Source: a virus
Direction: 5' to 3' (one strand)
Length of the DNA stretch: 54,690 nt
Virus record (IMG/VR): IMGVR_UViG_3300031759_000032
Span: 1 to 54,690 of that record
The first letter of the stretch is position 1, and each line of letters begins with the position of its first letter. A program made the translations under genes and the position numbers. This document shows, piece by piece, positions 23,680-32,752 of this stretch. The notes below the pieces were generated by a model. The model ran no database searches and was not told the DNA's origin. It was given only the letters and a program-made list of their open reading frames with translations.

Positions 23680-26522
23680 TGGCACGTTACGGAATTGATT
23701 ACTACGGCCTTGGAACGTACTCAGGAAGCGCGGCTGCTACAGCATCGTACTCTGCGGGTACCTTTTTAGCGAAGCCTTATAACTATGGAGCTATACAATT
23801 AACGTGGTCTACCCCGACGGCCGCCGCAGGAACTTCTATAGCTAGCTTAGTAATCGTAAGAAATCAATACGGCTTTCCAGTTAATCCGTATGATGGTACC
23901 CAAGTCCTAGTAAGTAGTGATAACACTAACCCAACATCTTTTATAGATAGCACAGGGCTATCTGGTGGTGGGTACTTTTACTATTCTTTATTTATCTACG
24001 TGTATACAGCGTCTACCAATTCATACGCATGGGTAAACGCGGGAACCGCTTATGGATTTGCGGTCACCAAGGCTGGATACACAGACCGTTTGTATGGGTC
24101 TATTCCAGATATTTATAAGATTTTAGACCCGTCCTCTGCAACGGCGGACTGGAGTAACCAAGACTTATATAACTTTTTAGCTAACTTTGGCTTTCAGCTT
24201 GATTACATGCAAAACAGCATTGACCTTTTACGCCGTAGGTACAATATCGAAAAAGTAAACGGTAACCTAGTACCAACATTAATGAATCAATTTGGATTTA
24301 CTTATGAAGGCTCCTTAGGTCTTCAGCAAAACCGTATTCTTCTTAGAGACGCTATTACATTAAATAAGCAAAAAGGAAGTAAACAAGGGCTTACCGCTTT
24401 TCTTAAAGACTTCACGGGCTATGCAATTCCTACGGCTTCTACAGCGCCTAACCCAAATGTTACTGGGGTAACACTGGGTCACAATTTAATGCTGGACTAC
24501 AATGACTCTTCTGCTGAAGAAGGCACAGGACACTGGGTTTCTTCAGATGGAACTTCAGACATGGACTGGCTTGGTACATTAAACGTCACCTCCGTTTCTC
24601 TAACCTCAAATGTGGCCACACTTGTCGTTGGTCCTCATCAATATGATGTAGGAAATTACATAACAGTAACAGGACTGCCTGCCACTTTATTTAATCAGTC
24701 GGTGCCTCAAGTAATTACGTCTATTGACCAAACTAACTCTATTAGTTTTGCATTGTCTTACGCCTCAAATGTGACCTCTACAAGCGGTTATAACTTAGCT
24801 ACTAACACATACGGCCAAATACATCCTAACCCTATTCCTTGGTCAGAGCCTACTGCCCCTAGTCTGTTTCCAAACAAGACAGGTGGAATTCTTGCGCTAT
24901 ACAACATGTCCGCTACCGCTCAAGCAATTTCTGCTTACTGCGGAGATTCCGACGCTATCGGCCAAGGCATACCTGTAACTGCGGGAACTGTTTACTCTTT
25001 TAATTTTTATGTAGCAAACGGCGGGACCGCAAGAGCGGTAACCCCTGTTATTAAGTGGTATGACCGTTTTGGTAAATACATTTCTTCTACAAGCGGAACT
25101 GCAATAACAGACACTGGGACACTGTTTTCTAGCTCGTACCGCCCTATAGTTAATGGCGTTGCTCCTACGTATGCTACAGCGCAAGCCATATCCACGTCAT
25201 TAACTCAAGCGTATTACGCAGTACCTGGCTTATCTATTGCTAGCGTTGGTGGGTCAGCAACTAATGAGCACCACTACATTGATGCGGCACAATTTGAGGT
25301 GGCACCCGCGGCCACAGTAGCTGGATTAACCGTACCTATCACGGCGGCTTCTGGAAACGGAACCACGGTAACGTATACAGCGGTTAATACGTTTGTAGCT
25401 GGGGATACAGTAAACATCACGGGAATGCTCACATCATCTTTTAATTTTACAGCTGCAGTAATAACTAGTGCTACAAGCACACAGTTCACTATAGCAAGCA
25501 CGTTAGCAACAGGTGTGGGCACCGTTACAGGTTCACCTGTTGCTGTTTTTGCTGGGAGTACTTTTGATGAGGCACGTCAACTTCATATCGTGCTAAAGGC
25601 TAATCGTATTAACGAGCTTATTAATCCACATTTTGCTTCTCCTTTAACTCCTTGGACGGTAACTAACGCGTCTAGCGTTGTTATTAATAGCATTGAAGAG
25701 CCTACCTCACCAGAATTTGCTGTTAGTACCACAGGAATTGCAGGGGGAGTAGCTACTGTAACGCTTTCTTCATACCATACATTTACAGTAGGTCAGTCTG
25801 TATTTTTAACTGGAATATCTGGTTCTGGGGTAACTCCTTCAAGTTTTAATGGGACTCAGACTGTGGCTTCTGTTACAAATAATACTTTTACATTTAATAC
25901 GGGAGCTCCTTCTCAAGCAACAACAACAACTACGGGATTTGTGTACACCGCAGGAAACACTTTAGAGATTACAGCAACAGCGCCTAGCGTTACGGTGTCC
26001 TCTTGGGACGGGGCAACTGCTTCTCAATTAATGCCTATTTATTATCCAGGAACGTCCTACTCGTTCAGCGTATGCGCGCAATCGCTATCCACCGCAGAAA
26101 ACGTTCAGTTAGCTATACAGTGGTACAACTCTTCTAAAACATTGATAGGCACCTCTCTTGGAGTATCAACCGCTCTAAGTATTGGTAACTGGGTTCGCCC
26201 TTACGTCACGGACACGGCCCCAACAACAGCCGCTTACGCTGTAGTTCAACTTTTATGGAGCACAACCACAGGACACTTCATCGCTATTGATGAGGCTCTG
26301 TTCGAGAATAATGGATTGGTCTTACCATACTTTGATGGCTCTAATGGACAAGGGCTACTCCCTTATGACTTTATGTGGGAAGGCAACGTGGTCAATGGAG
26401 CACGAAGCCATTTCTACAAGAATCGTTACAGCGTACAAACGCGTCTACTAGGTACCAATATCACTAACCAGATTAATGCGGGGTCTACGGTAGCGTTTTA
26501 CCTAGCACAGCCACAAACGTAG
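23679..26522 (+). CDS. Large gpI-like tail protein with repeated beta domains
   Basis: 947 aa. The N-terminal quarter has DRLYGSIPDIYKILD, FQLDYMQNSIDLLRRRYNIE and NQFGFTYEGSLGLQQNRILL...KQKGS, matching tail protein I/gp7-type wedge proteins. The remaining 650 residues are beta-rich with three copies of the small VATLTV...FTVGQ-V-VTG module (about 300-372, 546-626, 677-758) alternating with carbohydrate-binding-like jelly-roll segments (SVCAQSLSTAENVQLAIQWY, TAYAVVQLLW). It probably links the baseplate to the peripheral fibres and may bind surface glycans. Confidence 0.75.
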   Translation: MARYGIDYYGLGTYSGSAAATASYSAGTFLAKPYNYGAIQLTWSTPTAAAGTSIASLVIVRNQYGFPVNPYDGTQVLVSSDNTNPTSFIDSTGLSGGGYFYYSLFIYVYTASTNSYAWVNAGTAYGFAVTKAGYTDRLYGSIPDIYKILDPSSATADWSNQDLYNFLANFGFQLDYMQNSIDLLRRRYNIEKVNGNLVPTLMNQFGFTYEGSLGLQQNRILLRDAITLNKQKGSKQGLTAFLKDFTGYAIPTASTAPNPNVTGVTLGHNLMLDYNDSSAEEGTGHWVSSDGTSDMDWLGTLNVTSVSLTSNVATLVVGPHQYDVGNYITVTGLPATLFNQSVPQVITSIDQTNSISFALSYASNVTSTSGYNLATNTYGQIHPNPIPWSEPTAPSLFPNKTGGILALYNMSATAQAISAYCGDSDAIGQGIPVTAGTVYSFNFYVANGGTARAVTPVIKWYDRFGKYISSTSGTAITDTGTLFSSSYRPIVNGVAPTYATAQAISTSLTQAYYAVPGLSIASVGGSATNEHHYIDAAQFEVAPAATVAGLTVPITAASGNGTTVTYTAVNTFVAGDTVNITGMLTSSFNFTAAVITSATSTQFTIASTLATGVGTVTGSPVAVFAGSTFDEARQLHIVLKANRINELINPHFASPLTPWTVTNASSVVINSIEEPTSPEFAVSTTGIAGGVATVTLSSYHTFTVGQSVFLTGISGSGVTPSSFNGTQTVASVTNNTFTFNTGAPSQATTTTTGFVYTAGNTLEITATAPSVTVSSWDGATASQLMPIYYPGTSYSFSVCAQSLSTAENVQLAIQWYNSSKTLIGTSLGVSTALSIGNWVRPYVTDTAPTTAAYAVVQLLWSTTTGHFIAIDEALFENNGLVLPYFDGSNGQGLLPYDFMWEGNVVNGARSHFYKNRYSVQTRLLGTNITNQINAGSTVAFYLAQPQT

Positions 26523-26534
26523 TAAGATACAAGC

Positions 26535-26813
26535 ATGCTTAATTTAATGTTGATTAGCCTGTCCACTGCATTCTTGTTAGCTCTATTCTCAGGAGTTTCT
26601 CAGCTTCTGTCTATGTTCGTTAATCCTGTGCTTGTTAACACTAGCTTTGTATTAGTGTTTAGCATTGCAACAAGTTTTCTTGTCACGGTCCCAGGGTGGA
26701 GAGCGCACATTGTTTACATAATGGCTGGGGCGTTTCTAGGAAGAACTTTCCTCACTATTGCGGAAAAAACGGCGAATTTTCACGCGACTATAGTCAGAAA
26801 TACACAAGTCTAA
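26535..26813 (+). CDS. Small membrane protein, holin candidate
   Basis: 92 aa with three hydrophobic segments (about 3-27, 31-55, 58-76) and a polar C-terminus. TAAGAT ends 6 nt before the ATG and no RBS is present, suggesting a leaderless transcript. Size, topology and position at the end of the tail operon fit a class I holin, but no endolysin gene is beside it. Confidence 0.5.
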   Translation: MLNLMLISLSTAFLLALFSGVSQLLSMFVNPVLVNTSFVLVFSIATSFLVTVPGWRAHIVYIMAGAFLGRTFLTIAEKTANFHATIVRNTQV

Positions 26814-26818
26814 AATCC

Positions 26819-26829
26819 TGTGTTAGTCT
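26819..26829 (+). promoter_or_regulatory. Extended -10 promoter (TGTGT-TAGTCT)
   Basis: TGTGTTAGTCT precedes the replication operon. It matches TGTGGTAGTCT at 44318 at 10 of 11 bases and resembles TGTGCTAAGAT at 47725. The TG plus one base before the hexamer is the extended -10 signature; no -35 is obvious. Confidence 0.5.
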
Positions 26830-26832
26830 TCT

Positions 26833-26849
26833 CCTCCCCTAACAGGAGG
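26833..26849 (+). promoter_or_regulatory. Hairpin that could hide the ribosome binding site
   Basis: CCTCC (26833-26837) can pair with the Shine-Dalgarno GGAGG (26845-26849), with loop CCTAACA, directly upstream of ATG 26854. This could make translation of the first replication-operon gene conditional. Confidence 0.35.
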
Positions 26850-26853
26850 TCCA

Positions 26854-27513
26854 ATGGACAAGCACTATGTATTAATAACAGGTAGAGGTACCACAAGTCG
26901 GGCAAATGTCGAAGCCCTTCTAGAAGACTATATCTACGCAGCAAAAGATGAACTTGTATTCGTACTTGAGTACGAAAAGTCACCGAGCCAAGGGCAAGTG
27001 TTCATTGCTCAACTAGCAAGGGGTAAAGGCAAGGACATAATTGTCTTTGCTCACCCTGACGCTAAGTTTGACGGTTTGACAACAGGGTTCACTTTCAACC
27101 CCGTCATTGATACTTTTACTGAGGCAGTAGCCTTTGTAAAGGGCGAGAAAGCCACAGCCATATTTATCTGGGACGACGAAGATGAATCCCAGCCCCCGCG
27201 AGTCCGTTTACTAAAAGACGCGGGGATTAAAAGTCAAGATATCACTCAAGGCCTAATGTTGATTAAGGTAGCCGATGGTAGCCTTAGCGCGCCCGAACCA
27301 GTTGAAATCCCTGAAGCCGAGCAGGTCGAAGAAGAGCCCCTTGAGGATGATGATTTTGAAGAGGCCGAAGAGGTTGAGGACGACGAAGAGGAACCTGACC
27401 TAGAGGATGATATCTACTATGGGATTCAGGCTTTCATTAAGGCTATCGCCAAGGCGGTCGTAGCCGAGCTCCAGAGTGCCCCAGAAACGCCTTCTAAGGG
27501 CGACGAGGCGTGA
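26854..27513 (+). CDS. Acidic two-part hypothetical protein heading the replication operon
   Basis: 219 aa. Residues 1-140 are an alpha/beta fold with VLITGRGTTSRANVEALLED, ELVFVLEYEKSPSQGQVFIA and IIVFAHPDAKFDG, resembling a Rossmann/TOPRIM-like sheet. Residues about 150-190 are almost pure Glu/Asp, then a C-terminal helix (IQAFIKAIAKAVVAELQ). Acidic tails of this kind occur on DNA mimics and SSB-interacting proteins. Strong RBS (CAGGAGG). Function unknown. Confidence 0.6.
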   Translation: MDKHYVLITGRGTTSRANVEALLEDYIYAAKDELVFVLEYEKSPSQGQVFIAQLARGKGKDIIVFAHPDAKFDGLTTGFTFNPVIDTFTEAVAFVKGEKATAIFIWDDEDESQPPRVRLLKDAGIKSQDITQGLMLIKVADGSLSAPEPVEIPEAEQVEEEPLEDDDFEEAEEVEDDEEEPDLEDDIYYGIQAFIKAIAKAVVAELQSAPETPSKGDEA

Positions 27514-28325
27514 TTACATCTCGCGCCCTAGGCGTCTACTACTACCTAAAGGGTTCAGGGGCTAATATAAGCGCTGAGAGCCTTTCCCGCGTTTTCCCCG
27601 AAGGGCGGAAGGTATTCCTCTCCGTCCTGAAGGAGCTCCGTGAGGTGGGTCTGATTTCGACCACCCGCGAGACGGTCAACGGCAAGTTCGTGACCGTATC
27701 CCGCTTAACCGATGGGAGTCCCAAAACGGAACTCCTGTTACAGCAGTATGAGCAGAATAGCAATTTAATACTAAATGCTTATTCACTTAAATCATTAGAA
27801 AGAGTTCACGGCGGAGCCGTGAAAGGAGCAAACGTGGAAGATTATTCTCTTGGAAGATACGAAGTTGACGAGGATGACCGTCAAGAGCAAATCCGCAAAG
27901 CCCGTAAGAAGACTCAAGACGATTACGCAGAACTCAAGACTGCTGAAGCCACCCGTAAGAGCGAGGCTAAGTCCGCTCAGGCTCCCATAGATTGGAGCAC
28001 GGATGCCTCGGTTTATGAATTCGCTGACCGCATGGGTCATATGTGGAACGTTCAACCTTGGACTACGGCTCGTACTCGGTTCAAGGGCGCTTTTGCTAAG
28101 TGCCGCAAAATCCACAGCACCAACGGCGAGATTGAACTCAAGATGATGGACCGCTTCTTTGCAGGCCTTGAGCACCAGAAACACATCAACGACCCAGAAG
28201 TTATTTGGAAGATGTTTATTAAAAACTACGCTAGCATCCTGCTTGATGTTGAGCGCAGTACTGTGACCCAAGAAGATATAGCCGTTGCTGAGGACATCTC
28301 CGCGCGACAGATGGAGAGGTTCTAA
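27510..28325 (+). CDS. Winged-helix replication initiation-like protein
   Basis: 271 aa; GTG 27510 in a GTGA overlap. The N-terminus (about 1-70) reads as a winged helix: SRALGVYYYLKGSGANISAE, GRKVFLSVLKELREVGLIST, GKFVTVSRLTDG. A coiled linker (DDRQEQIRKARKKTQDDYAE) leads to a C-terminal helical domain (KMMDRFFAGLEHQKHINDPE, VIWKMFIKNYASILLD). The layout resembles DnaD/initiator-type proteins that recruit a helicase loader, and the loader gene follows with a one-base overlap. Confidence 0.65.
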   Translation: MITSRALGVYYYLKGSGANISAESLSRVFPEGRKVFLSVLKELREVGLISTTRETVNGKFVTVSRLTDGSPKTELLLQQYEQNSNLILNAYSLKSLERVHGGAVKGANVEDYSLGRYEVDEDDRQEQIRKARKKTQDDYAELKTAEATRKSEAKSAQAPIDWSTDASVYEFADRMGHMWNVQPWTTARTRFKGAFAKCRKIHSTNGEIELKMMDRFFAGLEHQKHINDPEVIWKMFIKNYASILLDVERSTVTQEDIAVAEDISARQMERF

Positions 28326-29011
28326 TGTTTAAACTTACCGACTTGAAGTTACGTCGTCGTACTTGGATTAAGCTTGCCAATATCCCAGAGAAGCGCATTG
28401 GTTGGACCTTGGCTGACTGCACTGAGGTAGCCACGGATAAGATGCAGATGATTAACCGCTGGTACAAAGCGGTTAAGGACCACGAAGTAATCCGCGCTAC
28501 TGGTAACACTCGTTGCGGTAAAGGTTTACTACTATGGGGAGAGCCAGGGCACGGTAAGACCACTCTTGCTTTGTCTATAGTTCAGGAAATGCTTACTACG
28601 TTTTCTCTTGAAGACTTTGACGCTAAAGACGGGGCTGCCCTAATCCGCCCATGTTATTTTGCTACCTTCAACGACATTCTTGCACTCAAGGGAATGACCA
28701 TGGAGAACTCTGCTACTGAAGACCAAGAGGTCTTATTTCAGGGGATTTTGGGGGAGTGCTCAAATGATGCGTATAACATCCGAGTCCTGATTATAGACGA
28801 CTTGGGTAAGGAACACACCTCATTGTCAGGTTGGCAAAGTAGCATGTTTCACCACATTTTACGCACACGGTTTAACAAAGGATTGCCTACCATTGTTACT
28901 ACCAATATCAAGTTGGAGAACTGGGCTAGTGAGTACGGAGATGCCACAGAAAGCTTTGCTAATGAGGCCTTCGTGTACTTGCCTATTAATTCAACTGACC
29001 TACGAAAGTGA
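28325..29011 (+). CDS. dnaC: DnaC-like helicase loader (AAA+ ATPase)
   Basis: 228 aa. Walker A WGEPGHGKTT (about 71-80), Walker B VLIIDDLGKE (about 155-164) and sensor region PTIVTTNIKLENWASEYGDA are typical of DnaC/DnaI/IstB loaders. It loads the DnaB-like helicase encoded two genes downstream onto single-stranded DNA. Co-translated with genes on both sides by overlap. Confidence 0.85.
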   Translation: MFKLTDLKLRRRTWIKLANIPEKRIGWTLADCTEVATDKMQMINRWYKAVKDHEVIRATGNTRCGKGLLLWGEPGHGKTTLALSIVQEMLTTFSLEDFDAKDGAALIRPCYFATFNDILALKGMTMENSATEDQEVLFQGILGECSNDAYNIRVLIIDDLGKEHTSLSGWQSSMFHHILRTRFNKGLPTIVTTNIKLENWASEYGDATESFANEAFVYLPINSTDLRK

Positions 29012-29319
29012 GAGCAAACCCCGTGTCAGACATGCGTTTAGTCCAACTTTTTTTGAGCCCGTCTCAAACTGCTGGCCCAGGGATTTATGAGGTTACTAGT
29101 GACCCTAAAGGAAACCTGTATTGCACTTGCCCAGGGTTTATTGGACGCAATTCGTGTAAGCACTCTAAATTTGTCGGTTCTCGCATTGACGATAACGACG
29201 GCCATTACCCGTTAGAGATATCTTCTCGCGCAACAGACGAAGACACAGCGAAAGCCAAAGCTTCAAATGAAGCATTCCGTGAGTTTGTTATTAAGTTTGG
29301 GAAAATAGAGGTGTACTAG
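29008..29319 (+). CDS. SWIM-type zinc finger protein
   Basis: 103 aa from GTG 29008 (GTGA overlap). CTCPGFIGRNSCKHS gives C39, C41, C50, H52: the C-x-C-x(n)-C-x-H SWIM motif. SWIM domains bind DNA or proteins and occur in recombination and helicase-associated proteins. Surrounded by helicase loader and helicase genes, a replisome accessory role is plausible. Confidence 0.7.
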   Translation: MRANPVSDMRLVQLFLSPSQTAGPGIYEVTSDPKGNLYCTCPGFIGRNSCKHSKFVGSRIDDNDGHYPLEISSRATDEDTAKAKASNEAFREFVIKFGKIEVY

Positions 29320-29321
29320 CA

Positions 29322-29729
29322 ATGAGACACGGGGACATCAGTAACGAGCTCCCCAAAAGAATAATCGTGATATCAGACGTATTATTGAATGTGGAGCTCT
29401 CGGTTAAAAAACGGTACAAAGTAATACCAATAGTTTCAAAAGAAGTAACTATCAAAAGAGAACTGCTTAGCTTTTTGTATTTGTATACAACAAAGAAAGG
29501 CGTGACTCTTGAGTTAGCCTCCTACACCTTAGACGATGAACAGTTGTCTGAGACTATGGAGTACTTAGATGAAAAGGGAACGAACCCCTTTAGATATTTC
29601 ACTACATATCCATCTATACAAAGCCTTATAGACGAGCTACCATACCGCCCTGAAGTTGTTGGGGTGCTGGATGCTCCGCAAAACATATTACGATACGGAC
29701 ACTGGGGATTGGACTACAGCAACTTATGA
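29322..29729 (+). CDS. Degenerate HAD-like protein
   Basis: 135 aa. RIIVISDVLLNVELSVKKRY resembles HAD motif I but lacks the second Asp of D-x-D. TLELASYTLDDEQLSETMEY fits the Ser/Thr motif II region, and VVGVLDAPQNILRYGHWGLD looks like the end of the fold. If it is a HAD member it is probably inactive or strongly diverged. The 49624 gene shows a similar sketch. Overlaps the DnaB ATG by 4 nt. Confidence 0.5.
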   Translation: MRHGDISNELPKRIIVISDVLLNVELSVKKRYKVIPIVSKEVTIKRELLSFLYLYTTKKGVTLELASYTLDDEQLSETMEYLDEKGTNPFRYFTTYPSIQSLIDELPYRPEVVGVLDAPQNILRYGHWGLDYSNL

Positions 29730-30952
29730 ACAACGAAGCAAAACTATTAAGTAAAGTTATTGAGAGCCGTAACCTTGGATTAATCTTAGAGCGCGGAGTT
29801 GATGCAGAGTGGTTTGCTGATGCAAACGATAAAAAGATATTCACCTTCCTGCAAAAACACTTTACCTATTATCAAGAATGTCCAAGCCTTGATTTGGTAA
29901 TTGAAAACTTTCCTACATATAGTCTTTTAAAAGTAGAAGACAACATTGAATACTTTTTAGACAGGCTTGTAGCAAGCCGCCGTAAGCTTTCAATCATTCA
30001 TACGATTGGAGAAGCCCTCACCTCTATTGAAAAAGAAGCAGACCATGAGAGCGCACTGCTTGCTATGGAGCGCGGAATTATACGATTGGAAGAGGCAGGC
30101 CTCACCAAGTCTAATGATTTGGAAATTACTAAAGCAGCCAAACACGCTAAGACAGAGTACGAGTTCCGCAAAAACAATCCAGGACTACTAGGTATCCCAA
30201 CAGGTTTTCCCACTATGGATGAATCTACCTCGGGCTTACAACCTGGTCAGCTCATTGTTATCGTTGCTCCACCTAAGACTGGTAAATCTACATTAGCTTT
30301 GCAGATTGCTATTAACTGCCAGCTTGAGGGCAAGGTTCCTATGTTCATGTCCTTTGAGATGAGCAACAACGAGCAGAAGAACCGTTACTACGCTATGCGA
30401 GCTCGCATTGCATACAGGCGTTTAATGACGGGTACGCTTACTACTGAAGAAGAAAGTCGTTTCTATACCAAAGTAGACGCCATCCAAGATATGGAAGACA
30501 AGTTCCACTTTGTTGACTCTTCCAACGGGCAGACCGTTAGTTCTGTAGCCAGCAAGGTGCAGAGTAAAAACCCAGATATCATCTTTATTGACGGTACCTA
30601 CTTGATGATTGATGAGGTGACTGGGGAATCCAACACCCCGCAATCAATTACTAACATTACTCGTAGCCTCAAGCGTTTGGCGCAAAAGATTAATAAGCCT
30701 ATTGTTATCTCAACGCAAGCGCTTTCATGGAAGATGCGTGGCGGTCAAGTTACCGCTGACTCAATCGGTTACTCCTCTTCTTTCCACCAAGACGCCGACG
30801 TTATCTTTGGTCTACAGCGTGAGGACGAGGCCGTAGATGACACTCGCCTACTGCGCGTTATCGCCAGCCGTAACTCTGGTCTTACCGAGGTTTCATTGAC
30901 ATGGGATTGGGATACCGCTACATTCCGTGAAATGAACGAGGATGACCTGTGA
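29726..30952 (+). CDS. dnaB: DnaB-like replicative helicase
   Basis: 408 aa. N-terminal helical collar domain, then a RecA-type core: GIPTGFPTMDESTSGLQPGQ, Walker A APPKTGKST (about 183-191), FMSFEMSN (H1a), Walker B DIIFIDGTYL and an H4-like QTVSSVASKV/STQ region. It unwinds DNA at the fork and associates with the primase encoded next. Shorter than bacterial DnaB (about 450-470 aa), as usual in phages. Confidence 0.9.
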   Translation: MNNEAKLLSKVIESRNLGLILERGVDAEWFADANDKKIFTFLQKHFTYYQECPSLDLVIENFPTYSLLKVEDNIEYFLDRLVASRRKLSIIHTIGEALTSIEKEADHESALLAMERGIIRLEEAGLTKSNDLEITKAAKHAKTEYEFRKNNPGLLGIPTGFPTMDESTSGLQPGQLIVIVAPPKTGKSTLALQIAINCQLEGKVPMFMSFEMSNNEQKNRYYAMRARIAYRRLMTGTLTTEEESRFYTKVDAIQDMEDKFHFVDSSNGQTVSSVASKVQSKNPDIIFIDGTYLMIDEVTGESNTPQSITNITRSLKRLAQKINKPIVISTQALSWKMRGGQVTADSIGYSSSFHQDADVIFGLQREDEAVDDTRLLRVIASRNSGLTEVSLTWDWDTATFREMNEDDL

Positions 30953-31875
30953 CAGTTGATGAAATGACTTCTACTCTTGAGCGCTTAGGGCTTGATGTCC
31001 TAGGTTCTCATGGGTACGAGATTCAAGGTCAATGCCCTGCTCATATTGAGCGCACGGGTCACGCTGACCGTAATCCGTCTTGGTATATCAACGCTGATAC
31101 GGGCGCACACATATGTTTTTCTTGTGGCTGGAAAGGCAACCTTTACAGTTTAATTGCGTACGTAACCAAAGTTGATTACGAAAAAGCTAGTGAATGGCTT
31201 GGCTCTGTAGATAGTCTTGTCTCTAGGTTTAATGGATTACAGAAAGTAACTAAGCCTAAGATAGAAGAGCCCACGCACATCACGGGTTCCATGTTACGCG
31301 CTTTCTCTACCCCACCAGATTACGCGCTTAACGCTAGGGGCTTGAGTAATACTGCTGTTACTACCTACGGGATTCTGTGGGATGAGCGTAATCGAAATTG
31401 GATTATTCCTATTAGAGACCCCCACAAAGACACTCTATTAGGATGGCAAGAAAAGGGCTTTGACCACCGCTACTTTAATAATAAGCCTGCTGGTGTGAAG
31501 AAGAGCGAGACGCTATTTGGGTATAACGAGAACGTATTTAATTGGGCAGTCATTGTTGAATCACCCCTAGACGTAGTACGCCTAGCGTCTATTGGAATTC
31601 CAGGGTTAGCTACCTACGGGGCTATGGTATCTAAAGCGCAGTTCAATCTTATTCGTGGTTTGGATAAGGTTATCTTCGCTATGGACAACGACGAAGCAGG
31701 AAGAAACTCTGCCAAAGACCTACTGGCAATGTGTCAAGAGATGGGTGTAGAATCCTGGTTCTTCAACTACGGTGACTTAGACGTCAAAGACGTAGGTGGT
31801 ATGAGCAAGTCCGAAGTACTTAACGGGATTGAAAAGGCACGGCATATGGTTAGGAAAGACCGAGCCATACATTAA
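30949..31875 (+). CDS. DNA primase (CHC2 zinc finger plus TOPRIM)
   Basis: 308 aa from GTG 30949, in a GTGA overlap with dnaB. CPAH...CFSCGWKGN forms the zinc-binding head. The TOPRIM core has VIVESPLDVVRLASIGIPGL (catalytic Glu) and VIFAMDNDEAGRNSAKDLL (D-x-D). It makes RNA primers. No helicase domain is fused, unlike T7 gp4. Confidence 0.9.
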   Translation: MTVDEMTSTLERLGLDVLGSHGYEIQGQCPAHIERTGHADRNPSWYINADTGAHICFSCGWKGNLYSLIAYVTKVDYEKASEWLGSVDSLVSRFNGLQKVTKPKIEEPTHITGSMLRAFSTPPDYALNARGLSNTAVTTYGILWDERNRNWIIPIRDPHKDTLLGWQEKGFDHRYFNNKPAGVKKSETLFGYNENVFNWAVIVESPLDVVRLASIGIPGLATYGAMVSKAQFNLIRGLDKVIFAMDNDEAGRNSAKDLLAMCQEMGVESWFFNYGDLDVKDVGGMSKSEVLNGIEKARHMVRKDRAIH

Positions 31876-31884
31876 GGGGTACAC

Positions 31885-32445
31885 ATGATTATTGGATTAA
31901 CTGGCTACGCACAAAGCGGTAAAGACACAGTTGCTAAAACTCTTATTGATAACTATGGTTTCAAACGCATCGCTTTTGCTGACCCTATACGCGAACTTCT
32001 ATACGAAATGAACCCCATAATTGGATTTGAGGTTGATGGCGGAGGGTGGGACTTAAAGACTGTTGTAGACCGAGACGGTTGGGATTTTGCTAAACAAGAC
32101 CCCGAAGTTCGTCGTCTGCTTCAGGACTTAGGTGTTGGTGCCCGCAATGTATTCTATGAAGACTTTTGGGTTGACGTAGCCTTAGCAGATGTAACTAACT
32201 ACAAAGACGGCAACCATTTTGTTATTACAGACGTTAGATTTATGAATGAGCTTCTTCAGATTAAACGCATGGGCGGTCAGATTTGGCGTGTAGACCGCCC
32301 AAACGTTACTGCGGTTAACAGTCATGTATCTGAATCTGCTCTATCCGAGTATGGTGTAGACCTTCTTCTCTATAACCACTCCACTATTGAAAACTTAGAA
32401 GAAAACATTAAATCCGTTATGGCAGGAGTATTAAATGCTAAGTGA
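31885..32445 (+). CDS. Deoxynucleoside monophosphate kinase
   Basis: 186 aa. P-loop GYAQSGKDT at 7-15, then FKRIAFADPIRELLYEMNPI and a DVRFMNELLQIKRMGGQIWR segment, matching T4 gp1-like dNMP kinases. It converts dNMPs, including those salvaged from host DNA, to dNDPs, feeding the same pools as the RNR at 51641. Confidence 0.87.
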   Translation: MIIGLTGYAQSGKDTVAKTLIDNYGFKRIAFADPIRELLYEMNPIIGFEVDGGGWDLKTVVDRDGWDFAKQDPEVRRLLQDLGVGARNVFYEDFWVDVALADVTNYKDGNHFVITDVRFMNELLQIKRMGGQIWRVDRPNVTAVNSHVSESALSEYGVDLLLYNHSTIENLEENIKSVMAGVLNAK

Positions 32446-32752
32446 TGCAGTTGTAGCAAAAGAAGAAGCTATTGCCTTAGTCGCTTCTGGTATGAACCCA
32501 GAGTGGCGAGAGGATGCTTTACGGGCTATTAAGACCTTGGCTGAGCGCGAGGATGAGTTCACCACCGATAAGGTGTGGGAAGAGCTCTTGACCTTCTCCA
32601 CAGCGGACACCCCTGAACCTCGTGCCATGGGTGCGGTAATGGTTCAGGCTAGAAAACTAGGTTACGTACTGCCTACCAACACCTACTTAAATAGCTCAAG
32701 GGTTAGTTGTCATAATCGCCCATTGCGCATTTGGAAGTCTAATCTTAGATGA
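32435..32752 (+). CDS. Conserved phage protein of unknown function (PRAMG motif)
   Basis: 105 aa, overlapping the kinase by 11 nt. Helical N-terminus (NPEWREDALRAIKTLAERED), then FTTDKVWEEL, a PRAMGAVMVQARKLGYVLPT motif and NTYLNSSRVSCHNRPLRIWK. I recognise this pattern (F-x-x-D-x-VW, PRA-x-G, R-x-x-x-H-x-RP) from many phages, usually near replication genes, where it appears helix-turn-helix-like. No function is established. Confidence 0.65.
   Translation: MLSDAVVAKEEAIALVASGMNPEWREDALRAIKTLAEREDEFTTDKVWEELLTFSTADTPEPRAMGAVMVQARKLGYVLPTNTYLNSSRVSCHNRPLRIWKSNLR

Noticed and set aside
27795-28271. 158-aa minus-strand ORF inside the winged-helix gene
   Set aside because: Antisense to a gene with clear domain structure and operon overlaps; no RBS.
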